Shown here: positions 1 to 5,677 of the stretch, in pieces
How the letters are laid out: every line of letters begins with the position of its first letter
Numbering within the stretch: the stretch's first letter is position 1
Assembly: GCA_018056405.1 (NCBI GenBank)
Contig: JAGPFT010000072.1
Location: 1-9,646, forward strand
DNA: 9,646 nt
Reading direction: 5' to 3'
Source of the DNA: Anaerolineae bacterium
Lineage (GTDB): Bacteria > Chloroflexota > Anaerolineae > Aggregatilineales > Aggregatilineaceae
Program-made: the position numbers and the translations under genes
The notes under the pieces: generated by a model
Told to the model about the DNA's origin: nothing
Databases searched by the model: none
Seen by the model: the letters and a program-made list of their open reading frames with translations, nothing else

Positions 1-26
1 CAAGGAGGGGCCAGGGTCTGTGATCC

Positions 27-70
27 TCTTCCTTCCCCTCTCGTGGGGGAAAGGCCGGGGATGGGGGGAC
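27..70. repeat. Fragment of a G/C-run intergenic repeat
   Basis: A short imperfect hairpin is visible, with CCTTCCCC at 31-38 facing GGGGGAAAGG at 45-54, followed by a G-rich run. Read on this strand it resembles the reverse complement of the left half of the element at 1698-1794: both have a run of G, then AAAGG, then GCCGGGG, then a G-rich tail. It is probably a decayed or truncated copy of that intergenic repeat family. No coding potential is supported here. Confidence 0.4.
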
Positions 71-135
71 AAAGGTGCTCGCGGCTTGTTCATGGACCCA
101 TTGGCCGGTGCGCCGCTGCGCTGCGCCTGGCGGTC

Positions 136-144
136 TGCTATGAT
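136..144 (+). promoter_or_regulatory. Extended -10 promoter of the fsa-like gene
   Basis: TGC followed by TATGAT matches an extended -10 element (TGn plus a 5/6 match to TATAAT). No convincing -35 box is seen 16-18 nt upstream, as is usual for extended -10 promoters. The expected start of transcription is near 151, about 36 nt before the ATG at 187. The core GCTATGATC recurs upstream of two other transcription units in this window, each time in the correct orientation. Confidence 0.5.
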
Positions 145-186
145 CGGTCAGATTCTCAGCACTACACGGTGAGGGCTGTCAACACC

Positions 187-825
187 ATGAGTATCTTTCT
201 GGATTCGGCGCAGATTGACGAGATCAAGCACGCCCTGCAGCTCGGCTTTGTCGAAGGAGTGACCACCAACCCGGCGCATATCGCCCGCACGGGCCGCCCC
301 GGCCTGGAAGTGCTGGCCGAGATCGTTGATCTGGTGGATGGCCCGGTGTTCTACCAGGTGACCGCCGACTCGCTGGCCGCGCGGCTCGACCAGGCCTGGG
401 AAGCGCACGAATTGCGCCCAGACAGGGTCGTGATCAAGATTCCGGGGACGACGGAGAACATGCGGCTGGTCGCCCAGCTTAGCGAGGCCGGCGTCGAGTG
501 CCTGGTCACGGCGGTAGCCAGCCCGGCCCAGGCCTACCTGGCCGCCCAGGTCAACGCCGAGTACGTCGCGCCCTATGTCAACCGGCTCAGCAAACAGCTT
601 GGCGACGGCATCGCCATCGTGCGCGACATGGTGCGTATCCTCAACGGCACGCAGACGGAAGTGCTGGCCGCCAGCCTCAAGACGATGGATGAGGTCGTCG
701 CTACCTTGTTAGCCGGTGCGCACCACGTCACCCTGCCGCTCGACCTGATTCTGACCCTGGGCGACCATCCCTTTACCCAGCAGGCCATCGCGGAGTTCAA
801 CGCCGCCATGCAGGCCGCCGGCTGA
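187..825 (+). CDS. fsa: Fructose-6-phosphate aldolase (FSA/transaldolase family)
   Basis: This is a 212-residue class I aldolase of the small transaldolase family, cytosolic, cleaving or forming fructose 6-phosphate or a similar sugar phosphate through a Schiff base. Visible motifs are FLD (Asp6), GVTTNP (24-29), VVIKIPGT with the Schiff-base Lys84, LAASLKT (160-166) and TLPLD (182-186). Gln58, Thr108 and Tyr130 occupy the positions of E. coli FSA Gln59, Thr109 and Tyr131; TalC-type transaldolases usually have Glu and Phe at two of these sites, so FSA-type activity is favoured. Length fits the family (about 212-220). The ORF is open back to 43, but that extension spans the promoter at 136-144 and has no family similarity. 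The chosen ATG is preceded by GGTGAGG at 169-175, 11 nt away. It is monocistronic, with a terminator at 854-886. True transaldolase activity is the main alternative. Confidence 0.9.
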   Translation: MSIFLDSAQIDEIKHALQLGFVEGVTTNPAHIARTGRPGLEVLAEIVDLVDGPVFYQVTADSLAARLDQAWEAHELRPDRVVIKIPGTTENMRLVAQLSEAGVECLVTAVASPAQAYLAAQVNAEYVAPYVNRLSKQLGDGIAIVRDMVRILNGTQTEVLAASLKTMDEVVATLLAGAHHVTLPLDLILTLGDHPFTQQAIAEFNAAMQAAG

Positions 826-853
826 CCGCCGCGCCTCGCAAGGCACAGCAAAA

Positions 854-886
854 GCCTGCGCCGCCAACCGGGGCGCAGGCTCTTTT
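854..886 (+). terminator. Intrinsic terminator of the fsa-like gene
   Basis: GCCTGCGCC (854-862) and GGCGCAGGC (872-880) form a perfect 9-bp GC-rich stem with a 9-nt loop, followed by TCTTTTG. An A-rich stretch before the stem (849-853) can pair with the T-rich tail, so the structure may also work in the opposite direction for the convergent gene ending at 1007. It starts about 29 nt after the aldolase stop codon. Confidence 0.8.
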
Positions 887-936
887 GCGTACAACGCACG
901 TGGCGGGAGAGTCCGGGCCTTTCCAAGCCCGCAGCC

Positions 937-970
937 AGACTTCCGAAGTCTTTGAAGACTTCGGAAGTCT
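937..970. repeat. GACTTCGG-type palindrome, copy 1
   Basis: AGACTTCCGAAGTCTT (937-952) and AAGACTTCGGAAGTCT (955-970) are perfect inverted repeats of 16 bp separated by 2 nt. It lies between two convergent genes and could fold into a very stable hairpin in either transcript. A related palindrome sits at 5146-5167. The GC-rich flank before this copy (CCCGCAGCCAGAC, 928-940) reappears in reverse complement just after the second copy, so the two are inverted members of one family. Function is unknown; a role in transcript ends or a small mobile repeat is possible. Confidence 0.7.
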
Positions 971-1006
971 CTTTCACCGCACAACGCCCAACTCCAAGAC
1001 AGACGC

Positions 1007-1537
1007 TTAGCGCGCGGGGCGGGCCGCGCGCAGCCAGCCGCGCTGCACAGCGCGCGCCTCTTCGACCGTCACGAAGGCGTCGGGGTGCTCATGGCGCACC
1101 ACCCCGATCAGATCGCCCACGTCCTGGCGATTGACCACGCTGCGCAGCGTCGTGACCACGCCGCTGGCCCCCTCCCCCACCGTCTCCGTGACGCCAAAGC
1201 CGCGCTGGCGCAGGCTCTCGGCGATGGTGCGCGCCCGACCGGGCACGATGATGTTCACCGTCATGAACGCCGTCACGAAATGCGCCTCGATCACCTGGCC
1301 CACGTAGCCGCCGATGGCATAGCCGCCGCAGTAGGCAGCCAGGTTGAGGATGTTGCTCAGATCGGCCAGCACCGGCCCAAGCGAGAGAGCGAAAATCAGC
1401 GACTCGAAGACGGCCAGCACAGTAGCCAGCAGGCGTTGATCGCGGTTGAGCACCACCAGCCGCACCGTGCTAATGGCGTTGTTGATCAGGCGCAGCCCGA
1501 AGATAGCCAGGGCCAGGGCGACCGTTTCAAGCGTCAT
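1007..1537 (-). CDS. UPF0316-like membrane protein (DUF5698/DUF2179)
   Basis: The 176-residue product has an N-terminal half of about three hydrophobic helices (roughly 5-22, 35-55 and 62-82) containing the motif NNAISTVRLVVLNR, then a soluble C-terminal domain (about 95-165) with VNIIVPG, LRQRGFGVTETVGEGASG and VTVEEARAV. This layout matches the UPF0316 family (B. subtilis YebE-like: DUF5698 followed by DUF2179). The biochemical role of the family is not established; the C-terminal domain is often thought to be a ligand-binding or regulatory module. The start is the ATG at 1537, preceded by GGTGAGGAG at 1547-1555 with 9-nt spacing. An in-frame extension to 1660 runs through the promoter and palindrome at 1580-1635 and is rejected. 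It has its own promoter and converges on the fsa-like gene. Confidence 0.85.
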   Translation of the reverse strand: MTLETVALALAIFGLRLINNAISTVRLVVLNRDQRLLATVLAVFESLIFALSLGPVLADLSNILNLAAYCGGYAIGGYVGQVIEAHFVTAFMTVNIIVPGRARTIAESLRQRGFGVTETVGEGASGVVTTLRSVVNRQDVGDLIGVVRHEHPDAFVTVEEARAVQRGWLRAARPAR

Positions 1538-1579
1538 GAGTAGGTTCTCCTCACCATATACACCGCACTGGACCCAGCA

Positions 1580-1608
1580 AGCATACCCGTTACCTGGCGC
1601 GCAAACAA
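1580..1608 (-). promoter_or_regulatory. Sigma-70-type promoter of the UPF0316-like gene
   Basis: On the minus strand TTGTTT (1603-1608) lies 17 nt upstream of TATGCT (1580-1585). Transcription would begin near 1573, giving a leader of about 36 nt with the ribosome binding site at 1547-1555. The -35 box overlaps the end of the palindrome at 1608-1635. Confidence 0.5.
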
Positions 1609-1635
1609 CAGCGGGCTGTGCGCACAGCCCGCTGT
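1608..1635 (-). terminator. 28-nt perfect palindrome, likely terminator of the kamA operon
   Basis: ACAGCGGGCTGTG and CACAGCCCGCTGT flank a CG centre, so all 28 nt are self-complementary. On the minus strand the stem is followed by TGTTTG, a short T-rich run, which suits termination of the operon whose last gene ends at 1844. On the plus strand no T run follows. An alternative role is an operator for the UPF0316-like promoter, because the palindrome abuts its -35 box. Confidence 0.5.
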
Positions 1636-1697
1636 CAACAGCCGGTAATAGGTCTTTCACATGACGGACACTCAGAGACCGTTTGAGAAGTCTTTCT

Positions 1698-1794
1698 AAC
1701 CCCTATCCCCCCGGCCCCCTTTCCCCGCAAGCGGAGAAAGGGGGAGCAAGCTCAAGTCCTTCCCTGCTGGCGGGGAGGGATTTAGGGTGGGGTT
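1698..1794. repeat. Intergenic palindromic element with AACCCC ends
   Basis: The element begins AACCCCTA and ends TTAGGGTGGGGTT, an imperfect terminal inverted repeat. Inside, CCCCCTTTC-C-CCGC (1715-1728) pairs with GCGG-A-GAAAGGGGG (1731-1744) across a 2-nt loop with one mismatch. It fills much of the 1538-1843 gap. The design, with C-rich ends and an internal CCCCnTTTC/GAAAnGGGG stem, is like the other intergenic repeats here and like the fragment at 27-70. It encodes nothing recognisable. Confidence 0.55.
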
Positions 1795-1843
1795 GCCCTT
1801 CTCTCAAATGGCCTCGCAGCGGACGAGTGTTGTTCTCCGTTGC

Positions 1844-2281
1844 TCAGGTGAGGGCGGCAAGCGCCTGCAGCAAGCCCTCGGCAGGCTCACTCTTGCTCAC
1901 AAAGGCATCCGCGCCGGCCTTCAGCGCTGTCTGGCGCATCTCCGGCTTGATGCTGAGCGCCAGGATGTTTACGCCAGGAAAGCGCGCGCGAATCGTCGCC
2001 AACGTGGCCTTCTGCGACGCCGCAAGCTCCCAATCCATCAGCAGCAGAGTGGGCCGCAGCCGGGCGATCATGTCGGGCAGGCAGTCCAGCGTGTCCAGAA
2101 TGCCTACCACTTCCAGCGGCGCTGCGTGCTGGCGTTGCAGCAGCACGCGCAGCGCGTCGCGCACATCGGGATGGGCCTCGATCACCAGGACGCGCGACGT
2201 GCCGGCCAGCGCCGGCGAACCACCCGACTCGCAGGCCGACCGTCCCTGCCCTACCCTCAGACCAGTCACTATCGTGCCCAC
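1844..2281 (-). CDS. Stand-alone receiver (REC) domain protein
   Basis: The 145-residue product is a single CheY-like receiver domain (about 29-145) with no output domain. Beta1 is RVLVIEAHPD; the putative phospho-acceptor is Asp83 in LLLMDWEL; Ser110 sits at the usual Thr/Ser switch position in ILALS; Lys130 is in AFVSKSEP. The usual acidic pair is degenerate: Glu35 followed by Ala36, where most receivers have Asp-Asp or Glu-Asp, so metal binding and phosphorylation may be weakened. The start is a GTG at 2281, inside the last codons of the upstream ligase gene. A second GTG at 2269 overlaps the ligase stop (TAGTG) and is an alternative that shortens the protein by 4 residues. It is the third gene of the kamA operon and no kinase gene adjoins it, so its input is unknown. 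Confidence 0.75.
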   Translation of the reverse strand: MGTIVTGLRVGQGRSACESGGSPALAGTSRVLVIEAHPDVRDALRVLLQRQHAAPLEVVGILDTLDCLPDMIARLRPTLLLMDWELAASQKATLATIRARFPGVNILALSIKPEMRQTALKAGADAFVSKSEPAEGLLQALAALT

Positions 2282-3378
2282 GCCCCTTCTCGCCGGGCGA
2301 TGCCCTGCCGCTCGGCAGCCAGCTCAGCGATGGTGTTGATCAGCCGGTCGTAGCTCCAACCCGCCGCCCGTGCCTGCAGCCACAGATCGCTCAGGTCGGG
2401 GTTGAGGCCAGGCAGCGTGTTGATCTCCAGGATGTACGGCTCGCCATCCTCCGCGTCAATGCGGAAGTCCACCCGCGCCACGTCCTTGCAGTCCAACACG
2501 CGGAAGACATTGCCGGCCAACACCTTCAGCCGGCGTTCCAGCGCCGGGTCAATCTGCGCCGGGCAGAGGTAGATGTCGAACGTCTCCGCCCACTCCGTCT
2601 TGATGCGGTTGGTGTAAAGCTGGTCTTCGGACTGGGCGAAGTAGGTCAGGTCAATCTCCATCGGCGGCAGGAAGGTGAGGCCCACAGGCAGCGTGTCGGC
2701 CAGCGCACCCTCGGCGATCCGCCGGTCTGCCGGACTGAGGTTGCCGACCATGCCCACCGTGATCTCGCGCCCTTCGATATAGCGCTCGACCAGGATCGGC
2801 TGCTGGTAGAGACCGAGCTGCTTATCCACCTGAGCGCGCAGCTCGTCCACCGAGCGCACAATACATTCGGCGCTGATGCCCATGCTCGTCCCTTCGCGGC
2901 TGGGCTTGATGAACATCGGGAAGCGCAGATCGCCGCGCGCGTCAAGCAGGTCAGCGCCCAGTGGCGCATCGGCCCCCTCGAAAACCTGGAACTGCGGCGT
3001 GGGCAGGCCATGATACTTCAGCAGGCGCTTGGTCGTCGGCTTGTCGAGGGCCACCGCCAGGGTGAGCACCTTGCTGCCGGTGTAGGGCAGGCGCAGCATT
3101 TCCAGGATGCCCGGAATCTGCGACTCCCGCCCATCGCCGAAGTGACTCTCGGCGATGTTGAAGCACAAATCCGGCTGGTAGGCGCGCAGGCGCTCGATGA
3201 CATCGTGGGGCGGGTGGATGCTCGCCTCGATGAACTCGGCTTCGTGGCCACCGTTGCGCAGCGCCTCGACAATGGCCTCAACAGTGCGCAAGCTGTCCAG
3301 ATCGTCCCACTGGTCGTCGGGCATCCCCTCCCAGCGGGGCGCGTTCTTCTTCAGGTTGGCCAGGACTGCGATCCGCAT
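2269..3378 (-). CDS. ATP-grasp ligase, D-Ala-D-Ala-ligase-like, substrate unknown
   Basis: The 369-residue cytosolic enzyme has the ATP-grasp fold of the Ddl family and should use ATP to join a carboxylate to an amine through an acyl phosphate. Motifs in order are FNIAES (73-78), PYTGS (99-103), DKPTTKRLL (112-120), FIKPSREGTSMGI (156-168), LVERYIEGREITVGM (196-210), ARVDFR with Asp304, and LEINTLPGLNP with metal ligands Glu318 and Asn320. The glycine-rich EHEVS-type signature of genuine Ddl, which helps bind the first D-Ala, is not present at the N-terminus (MRIAVLANLKKNAP), so the substrate is probably different. The ATG at 3378 starts 4 nt after the kamA stop; an in-frame extension to 3486 only re-reads the kamA 3' end. 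The position directly after kamA suggests beta-lysine or a derivative as substrate. That is inference; plain Ddl activity is not excluded. Confidence 0.85.
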   Translation of the reverse strand: MRIAVLANLKKNAPRWEGMPDDQWDDLDSLRTVEAIVEALRNGGHEAEFIEASIHPPHDVIERLRAYQPDLCFNIAESHFGDGRESQIPGILEMLRLPYTGSKVLTLAVALDKPTTKRLLKYHGLPTPQFQVFEGADAPLGADLLDARGDLRFPMFIKPSREGTSMGISAECIVRSVDELRAQVDKQLGLYQQPILVERYIEGREITVGMVGNLSPADRRIAEGALADTLPVGLTFLPPMEIDLTYFAQSEDQLYTNRIKTEWAETFDIYLCPAQIDPALERRLKVLAGNVFRVLDCKDVARVDFRIDAEDGEPYILEINTLPGLNPDLSDLWLQARAAGWSYDRLINTIAELAAERQGIARREGAWAR

Positions 3379-3382
3379 CGGA

Positions 3383-4924
3383 CTAGGCTTCTCCGTCGGG
3401 GTGCGATTGACCGTTGCGGCACTTGCCGTGACCATTTCCGTTGCCGTTGTGCTTGCCATTCGGCCTGCCGCCGTTCGCGTGGCCATTGCCGGGCTGCGCG
3501 GCCTGCGCCTCCGCGCCCAGCGCCTCGCCCATGTGGAAGCGCTGCCACTTCTGCTCGTTAGCGTTCAGGCGGTGCTGGATGCCATCGCGCCGGTGAATCT
3601 CGTCGAAGCCTTCCGGCTTGAGCGCGCTGACCCGCCCGTCCAGCAGACCAGAGACGCCCGCCTGCCCCGCTTCCGAGCGGTGCGCGGTCTGGCGGTCGAG
3701 GTGGTCAATGGCGTGCGGGTCGTAGTCCAGCGGCTCGTCGTAGGTGGTGATGTAGCCCTCGTAGTTGCGCAGCACGACCTTGCCGGGTGCCTGGCTGATC
3801 AGGTATTGAGGCATGACCGGAATCTTGCCGCCGCCGCCGGGCGCATCCACGACATACGTCGGGACGGCATAGCCGCTGGTGTGCCCGCGCAGCCCCTCGA
3901 TGATCTCAATACCCTTGGCCACCGTCGTGCGGAAGTGCCCCGCGCCCTTCACCAGATCGCACTGATAGAGGTAGTAGGGGCGCACGCGGTTGCGCACCAG
4001 CTTGTGTACCAGCTCACGCTGGATATTCACGCTGTCGTTGATGCCGGCCAGCAGCACGCTCTGGTTGCCCAGGGGGATGCCCGCGCGGGCCAGCTTGTCC
4101 AGCGCCCGGCTCAGTTCCGGCGTGATCTCCTTGGGATGGTTGACGTGAATGTTCAGCCACAGCGGGTGGTAGCGGCCCAACATCTCGGCGAAGTCGTCGG
4201 TGATGCGCTGCGGCAGGAAGACCGGCACGCGGCTGCCGATGCGAATGATCTCGATGTGCTCGATGGCGCGCAGGCTGGACAGGATGTACTCCAGCACTTT
4301 GGGGGCCAGGGTGAGCGGGTCGCCGCCGCTGAGCAGCACGTCGCGCACCTGCGGCGTGCGGCGCAGGTAATCAAGCTGCAAGTCGAACTCGGCGCGGCTG
4401 AAGTTCGCGCCGGGGTTGCCGACGATGCGGCTGCGCGTGCAGTAGCGGCAATAGCTGGCGCACTGCGTCGTCAGCAGCATCAGTACGCGATCCGGGTAGC
4501 GGTGCACCAGGCCGGGCACCGGGCTGTGCCGGTCTTCGGCCAGGCTGTCTTCCATCATGCCCTCGAAGGCCTGCAACTCGCGCCCCAGGGGAATCACCTG
4601 GCGGCGCACCGGGCAGCGCGGATCATCGGGGTCTATCAGGCTGGCGAAGTACGGCGTAATGTCCACCCGGAAGCGGTTCTCGGCGGTCAGTCCTTCGATC
4701 TCTTCGGGGGTCAGGGTGATGATCTGAGCCAGATCGTCCAGCGTGTTCAGGCGGTGGGCAAGCTGCCAGCGCCAGTCGTTCCATTGCTCGTCGGGGACAT
4801 CTGCCCAGATGGCCGGTCGTGGCGTGGCTGCCAGGACCGGCATACCTGCTGGAGGCTCGGCAACAGGCGTCGCCGTAGCAGGCCCAGGAGGCTCCTCAGA
4901 CTCAACCATGCGGGTCTCTTCCAT
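3383..4924 (-). CDS. kamA: Lysine 2,3-aminomutase (radical SAM, PLP)
   Basis: This 513-residue enzyme should convert L-lysine to L-beta-lysine using a [4Fe-4S] cluster, S-adenosylmethionine and PLP. The radical SAM motif CxxxCxxC is Cys155, Cys159 and Cys162, with Arg164 nearby. GGDPL (200-204) is present; PGGGGK holds the PLP lysine Lys367. The substrate-binding aspartates are Asp323 (YQCDL) and Asp360 (VVDAPGGGG). From memory of the Clostridium subterminale enzyme, all these sites align at a constant offset of 30, which supports lysine as substrate. The zinc-site cysteines of that enzyme are absent (Ser298 in NDSV, none in the C-terminal region). Odd features are a Pro/Ala-rich N-terminus (about 10-37) and a Gly/Asn/His-rich tail (about 478-510). 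GGGAGA lies about 8 nt before the ATG; ATG 4909 is an alternative start. It is first in the operon with the ATP-grasp ligase and the receiver protein. EpmB-type EF-P modification is less likely because both Asp residues are kept. Confidence 0.93.
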   Translation of the reverse strand: MEETRMVESEEPPGPATATPVAEPPAGMPVLAATPRPAIWADVPDEQWNDWRWQLAHRLNTLDDLAQIITLTPEEIEGLTAENRFRVDITPYFASLIDPDDPRCPVRRQVIPLGRELQAFEGMMEDSLAEDRHSPVPGLVHRYPDRVLMLLTTQCASYCRYCTRSRIVGNPGANFSRAEFDLQLDYLRRTPQVRDVLLSGGDPLTLAPKVLEYILSSLRAIEHIEIIRIGSRVPVFLPQRITDDFAEMLGRYHPLWLNIHVNHPKEITPELSRALDKLARAGIPLGNQSVLLAGINDSVNIQRELVHKLVRNRVRPYYLYQCDLVKGAGHFRTTVAKGIEIIEGLRGHTSGYAVPTYVVDAPGGGGKIPVMPQYLISQAPGKVVLRNYEGYITTYDEPLDYDPHAIDHLDRQTAHRSEAGQAGVSGLLDGRVSALKPEGFDEIHRRDGIQHRLNANEQKWQRFHMGEALGAEAQAAQPGNGHANGGRPNGKHNGNGNGHGKCRNGQSHPDGEA

Positions 4925-4995
4925 CGCGTATGTCTCCCTTTTCCCGTTGCGCTAATTCCCCTCACCTGAGGCTCTGGCCAAGTGGCCATCAGCAG

Positions 4996-5032
4996 TTGTG
5001 CCACAACAGCCCGCAGGCTTTCTGTGGCACAA
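4996..5032 (-). promoter_or_regulatory. Stem-loop or operator in the kamA leader
   Basis: TTGTGCCACA (4996-5005) and TGTGGCACAA (5023-5032) are perfect 10-bp inverted repeats separated by 17 nt. Within the spacer AGCC and GGCT (5008-5011, 5016-5019) form a second small stem, so the kamA transcript could fold a 37-nt hairpin. The element begins about 9 nt after the candidate -10 box at 5041-5046, i.e. at or just after the expected transcript start. It could act as a repressor site with two half-sites or as an RNA leader element. It is far too short for a lysine riboswitch. Confidence 0.55.
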
Positions 5033-5040
5033 TCGCAATG

Positions 5041-5046
5041 ATCATA
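5041..5046 (-). promoter_or_regulatory. Candidate -10 box of the kamA operon
   Basis: On the minus strand the sequence reads GGC-TATGAT-C, sharing the 9-mer GCTATGATC (5040-5048) with the promoters of the fsa-like and kinase genes. There is no clear -35 box and no TGn extension (GGC instead of TGC). The predicted transcript would have a leader of about 110 nt before the kamA ATG at 4924. Several TGGCCA or TGGCC words surround it (4975-4988, 5070-5075, 5093-5104). Confidence 0.35.
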
Positions 5047-5145
5047 GCCGAGAATGCGCGTAGCGGTATTGGCCACTCGCCTAATTTGTCATTGGCCACA
5101 TGGCCGATACAGGAGCCTTACCCAGCGAGTGCAGAGAGAGACTGT

Positions 5146-5167
5146 CCGAAGTCTGCGCAGACTTCGG
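5146..5167. repeat. GACTTCGG-type palindrome, copy 2
   Basis: CCGAAGTCTGC and GCAGACTTCGG form a 22-nt perfect palindrome with no loop. It is followed by GAGAGTCTGGCTGCGGGCC; the part GTCTGGCTGCGGG (5171-5183) is the reverse complement of the sequence before copy 1 (928-940). The shared flank shows that the repeat unit is longer than the palindrome itself, probably 45 nt or more. Confidence 0.65.
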
Positions 5168-5247
5168 AGAGTCTGGCTGCGGGCCGGGGGCGGCGCTCTC
5201 TTCTACCACGCGCCACGTAGAAGCACAGCAGAGCAGCGCCCTGGTTT

Positions 5248-5340
5248 ACCTCACCCCCAGCCTCGCTGCGCTCGGCTTGCCCCCTCTCCGCCGGCGGAGA
5301 GGGGGCAGCGAGGCGCGTTAGCGCCGAGCGGGGGTGAGGT
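5248..5340. repeat. 93-nt inverted-repeat element, copy A
   Basis: The element is bounded by ACCTCACCCCC (5248-5258) and GGGGGTGAGGT (5330-5340), a perfect 11-bp terminal inverted repeat. Its centre is a 26-nt perfect palindrome, CCCCCTCTCCGCC facing GGCGGAGAGGGGG (5280-5305). The left arm, AGCCTCGCTGCGCTCGGCTTG, is shared exactly with copy B at 8077-8174. It resembles a REP/BIME-like or small non-autonomous mobile repeat; no transposase is encoded nearby. Confidence 0.8.
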
Positions 5341-5342
5341 CC

Positions 5343-5370
5343 GTAGGGGCCTATGGCGATACGCCCCATG
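5343..5370. repeat. GTAGGGGC hairpin, imperfect copy
   Basis: GGGGC-C-TAT (5346-5354) faces ATA-C-GCCCC (5359-5367) across a GGCG tetraloop with one mismatch. It directly follows copy A of the 93-nt element. The sequence is a diverged version of the perfect hairpin at 5676-5703. Confidence 0.55.
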
Positions 5371-5414
5371 TGCACCAGGTTAAGGCATCCGGGCGCGTGG
5401 TGTGAGCGGAACGC

Positions 5415-5532
5415 CCCTCAGCCCTGGCCCCCTCAGCCGGCAGAGCCAGGGAGGGGGAAATGCCCCAACCGGTGGCCCAAAGTCCCCCTCTCTAGCTCTG
5501 CTGGAGAGGGGGATTGAGGGGGAGAGGCCTGT
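5415..5532. repeat. 145-nt-spaced duplicated block, copy 1
   Basis: Positions 5445-5532 match 5590-5677 over 88 nt with a single difference (G at 5475, A at 5620); the part before 5445 is similar but diverged. Two hairpins are visible: CCCTGGC (5422-5428) with GCCAGGG (5445-5451), and CCCCCTCTC (5484-5492) with GAGAGGGGG (5504-5512). The near-identity beside diverged sequence implies recent duplication or gene conversion. Open frames across it are low-complexity and not believable genes. Confidence 0.8.
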
Positions 5533-5559
5533 GGCTGGCATGGCACACTCCCCTCGGAG

Positions 5560-5677
5560 GCCCCTCCCCCTGGCCCCCTCCCCGGCAAAGCCAGGGAGGG
5601 GGAAATGCCCCAACCGGTGACCCAAAGTCCCCCTCTCTAGCTCTGCTGGAGAGGGGGATTGAGGGGGAGAGGCCTGT
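5560..5677. repeat. 145-nt-spaced duplicated block, copy 2
   Basis: This is the second member of the pair starting at 5415. It keeps both hairpins: CCCTGGC-like pairing near 5569-5596 and CCCCCTCTC with GAGAGGGGG at 5629-5657. It runs directly into the perfect hairpin at 5676-5703 downstream of the response regulator gene. The 5533-5559 spacer between copies shows no similarity to either. Confidence 0.8.

Noticed and set aside
43..186. N-terminal extension of the aldolase
   Set aside because: It crosses the extended -10 box and has no family similarity; the ATG at 187 gives the normal family length.
3197..4969. Open frame of 590 codons on the plus strand
   Set aside because: It is the antisense of kamA and the ligase, a GC-rich codon-phase shadow with no domains and no start signal.
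4925..5046. Lysine riboswitch upstream of kamA
   Set aside because: Only one stem-loop is present and the leader is too short for the multi-helix L-box; no L-box consensus was recognised.
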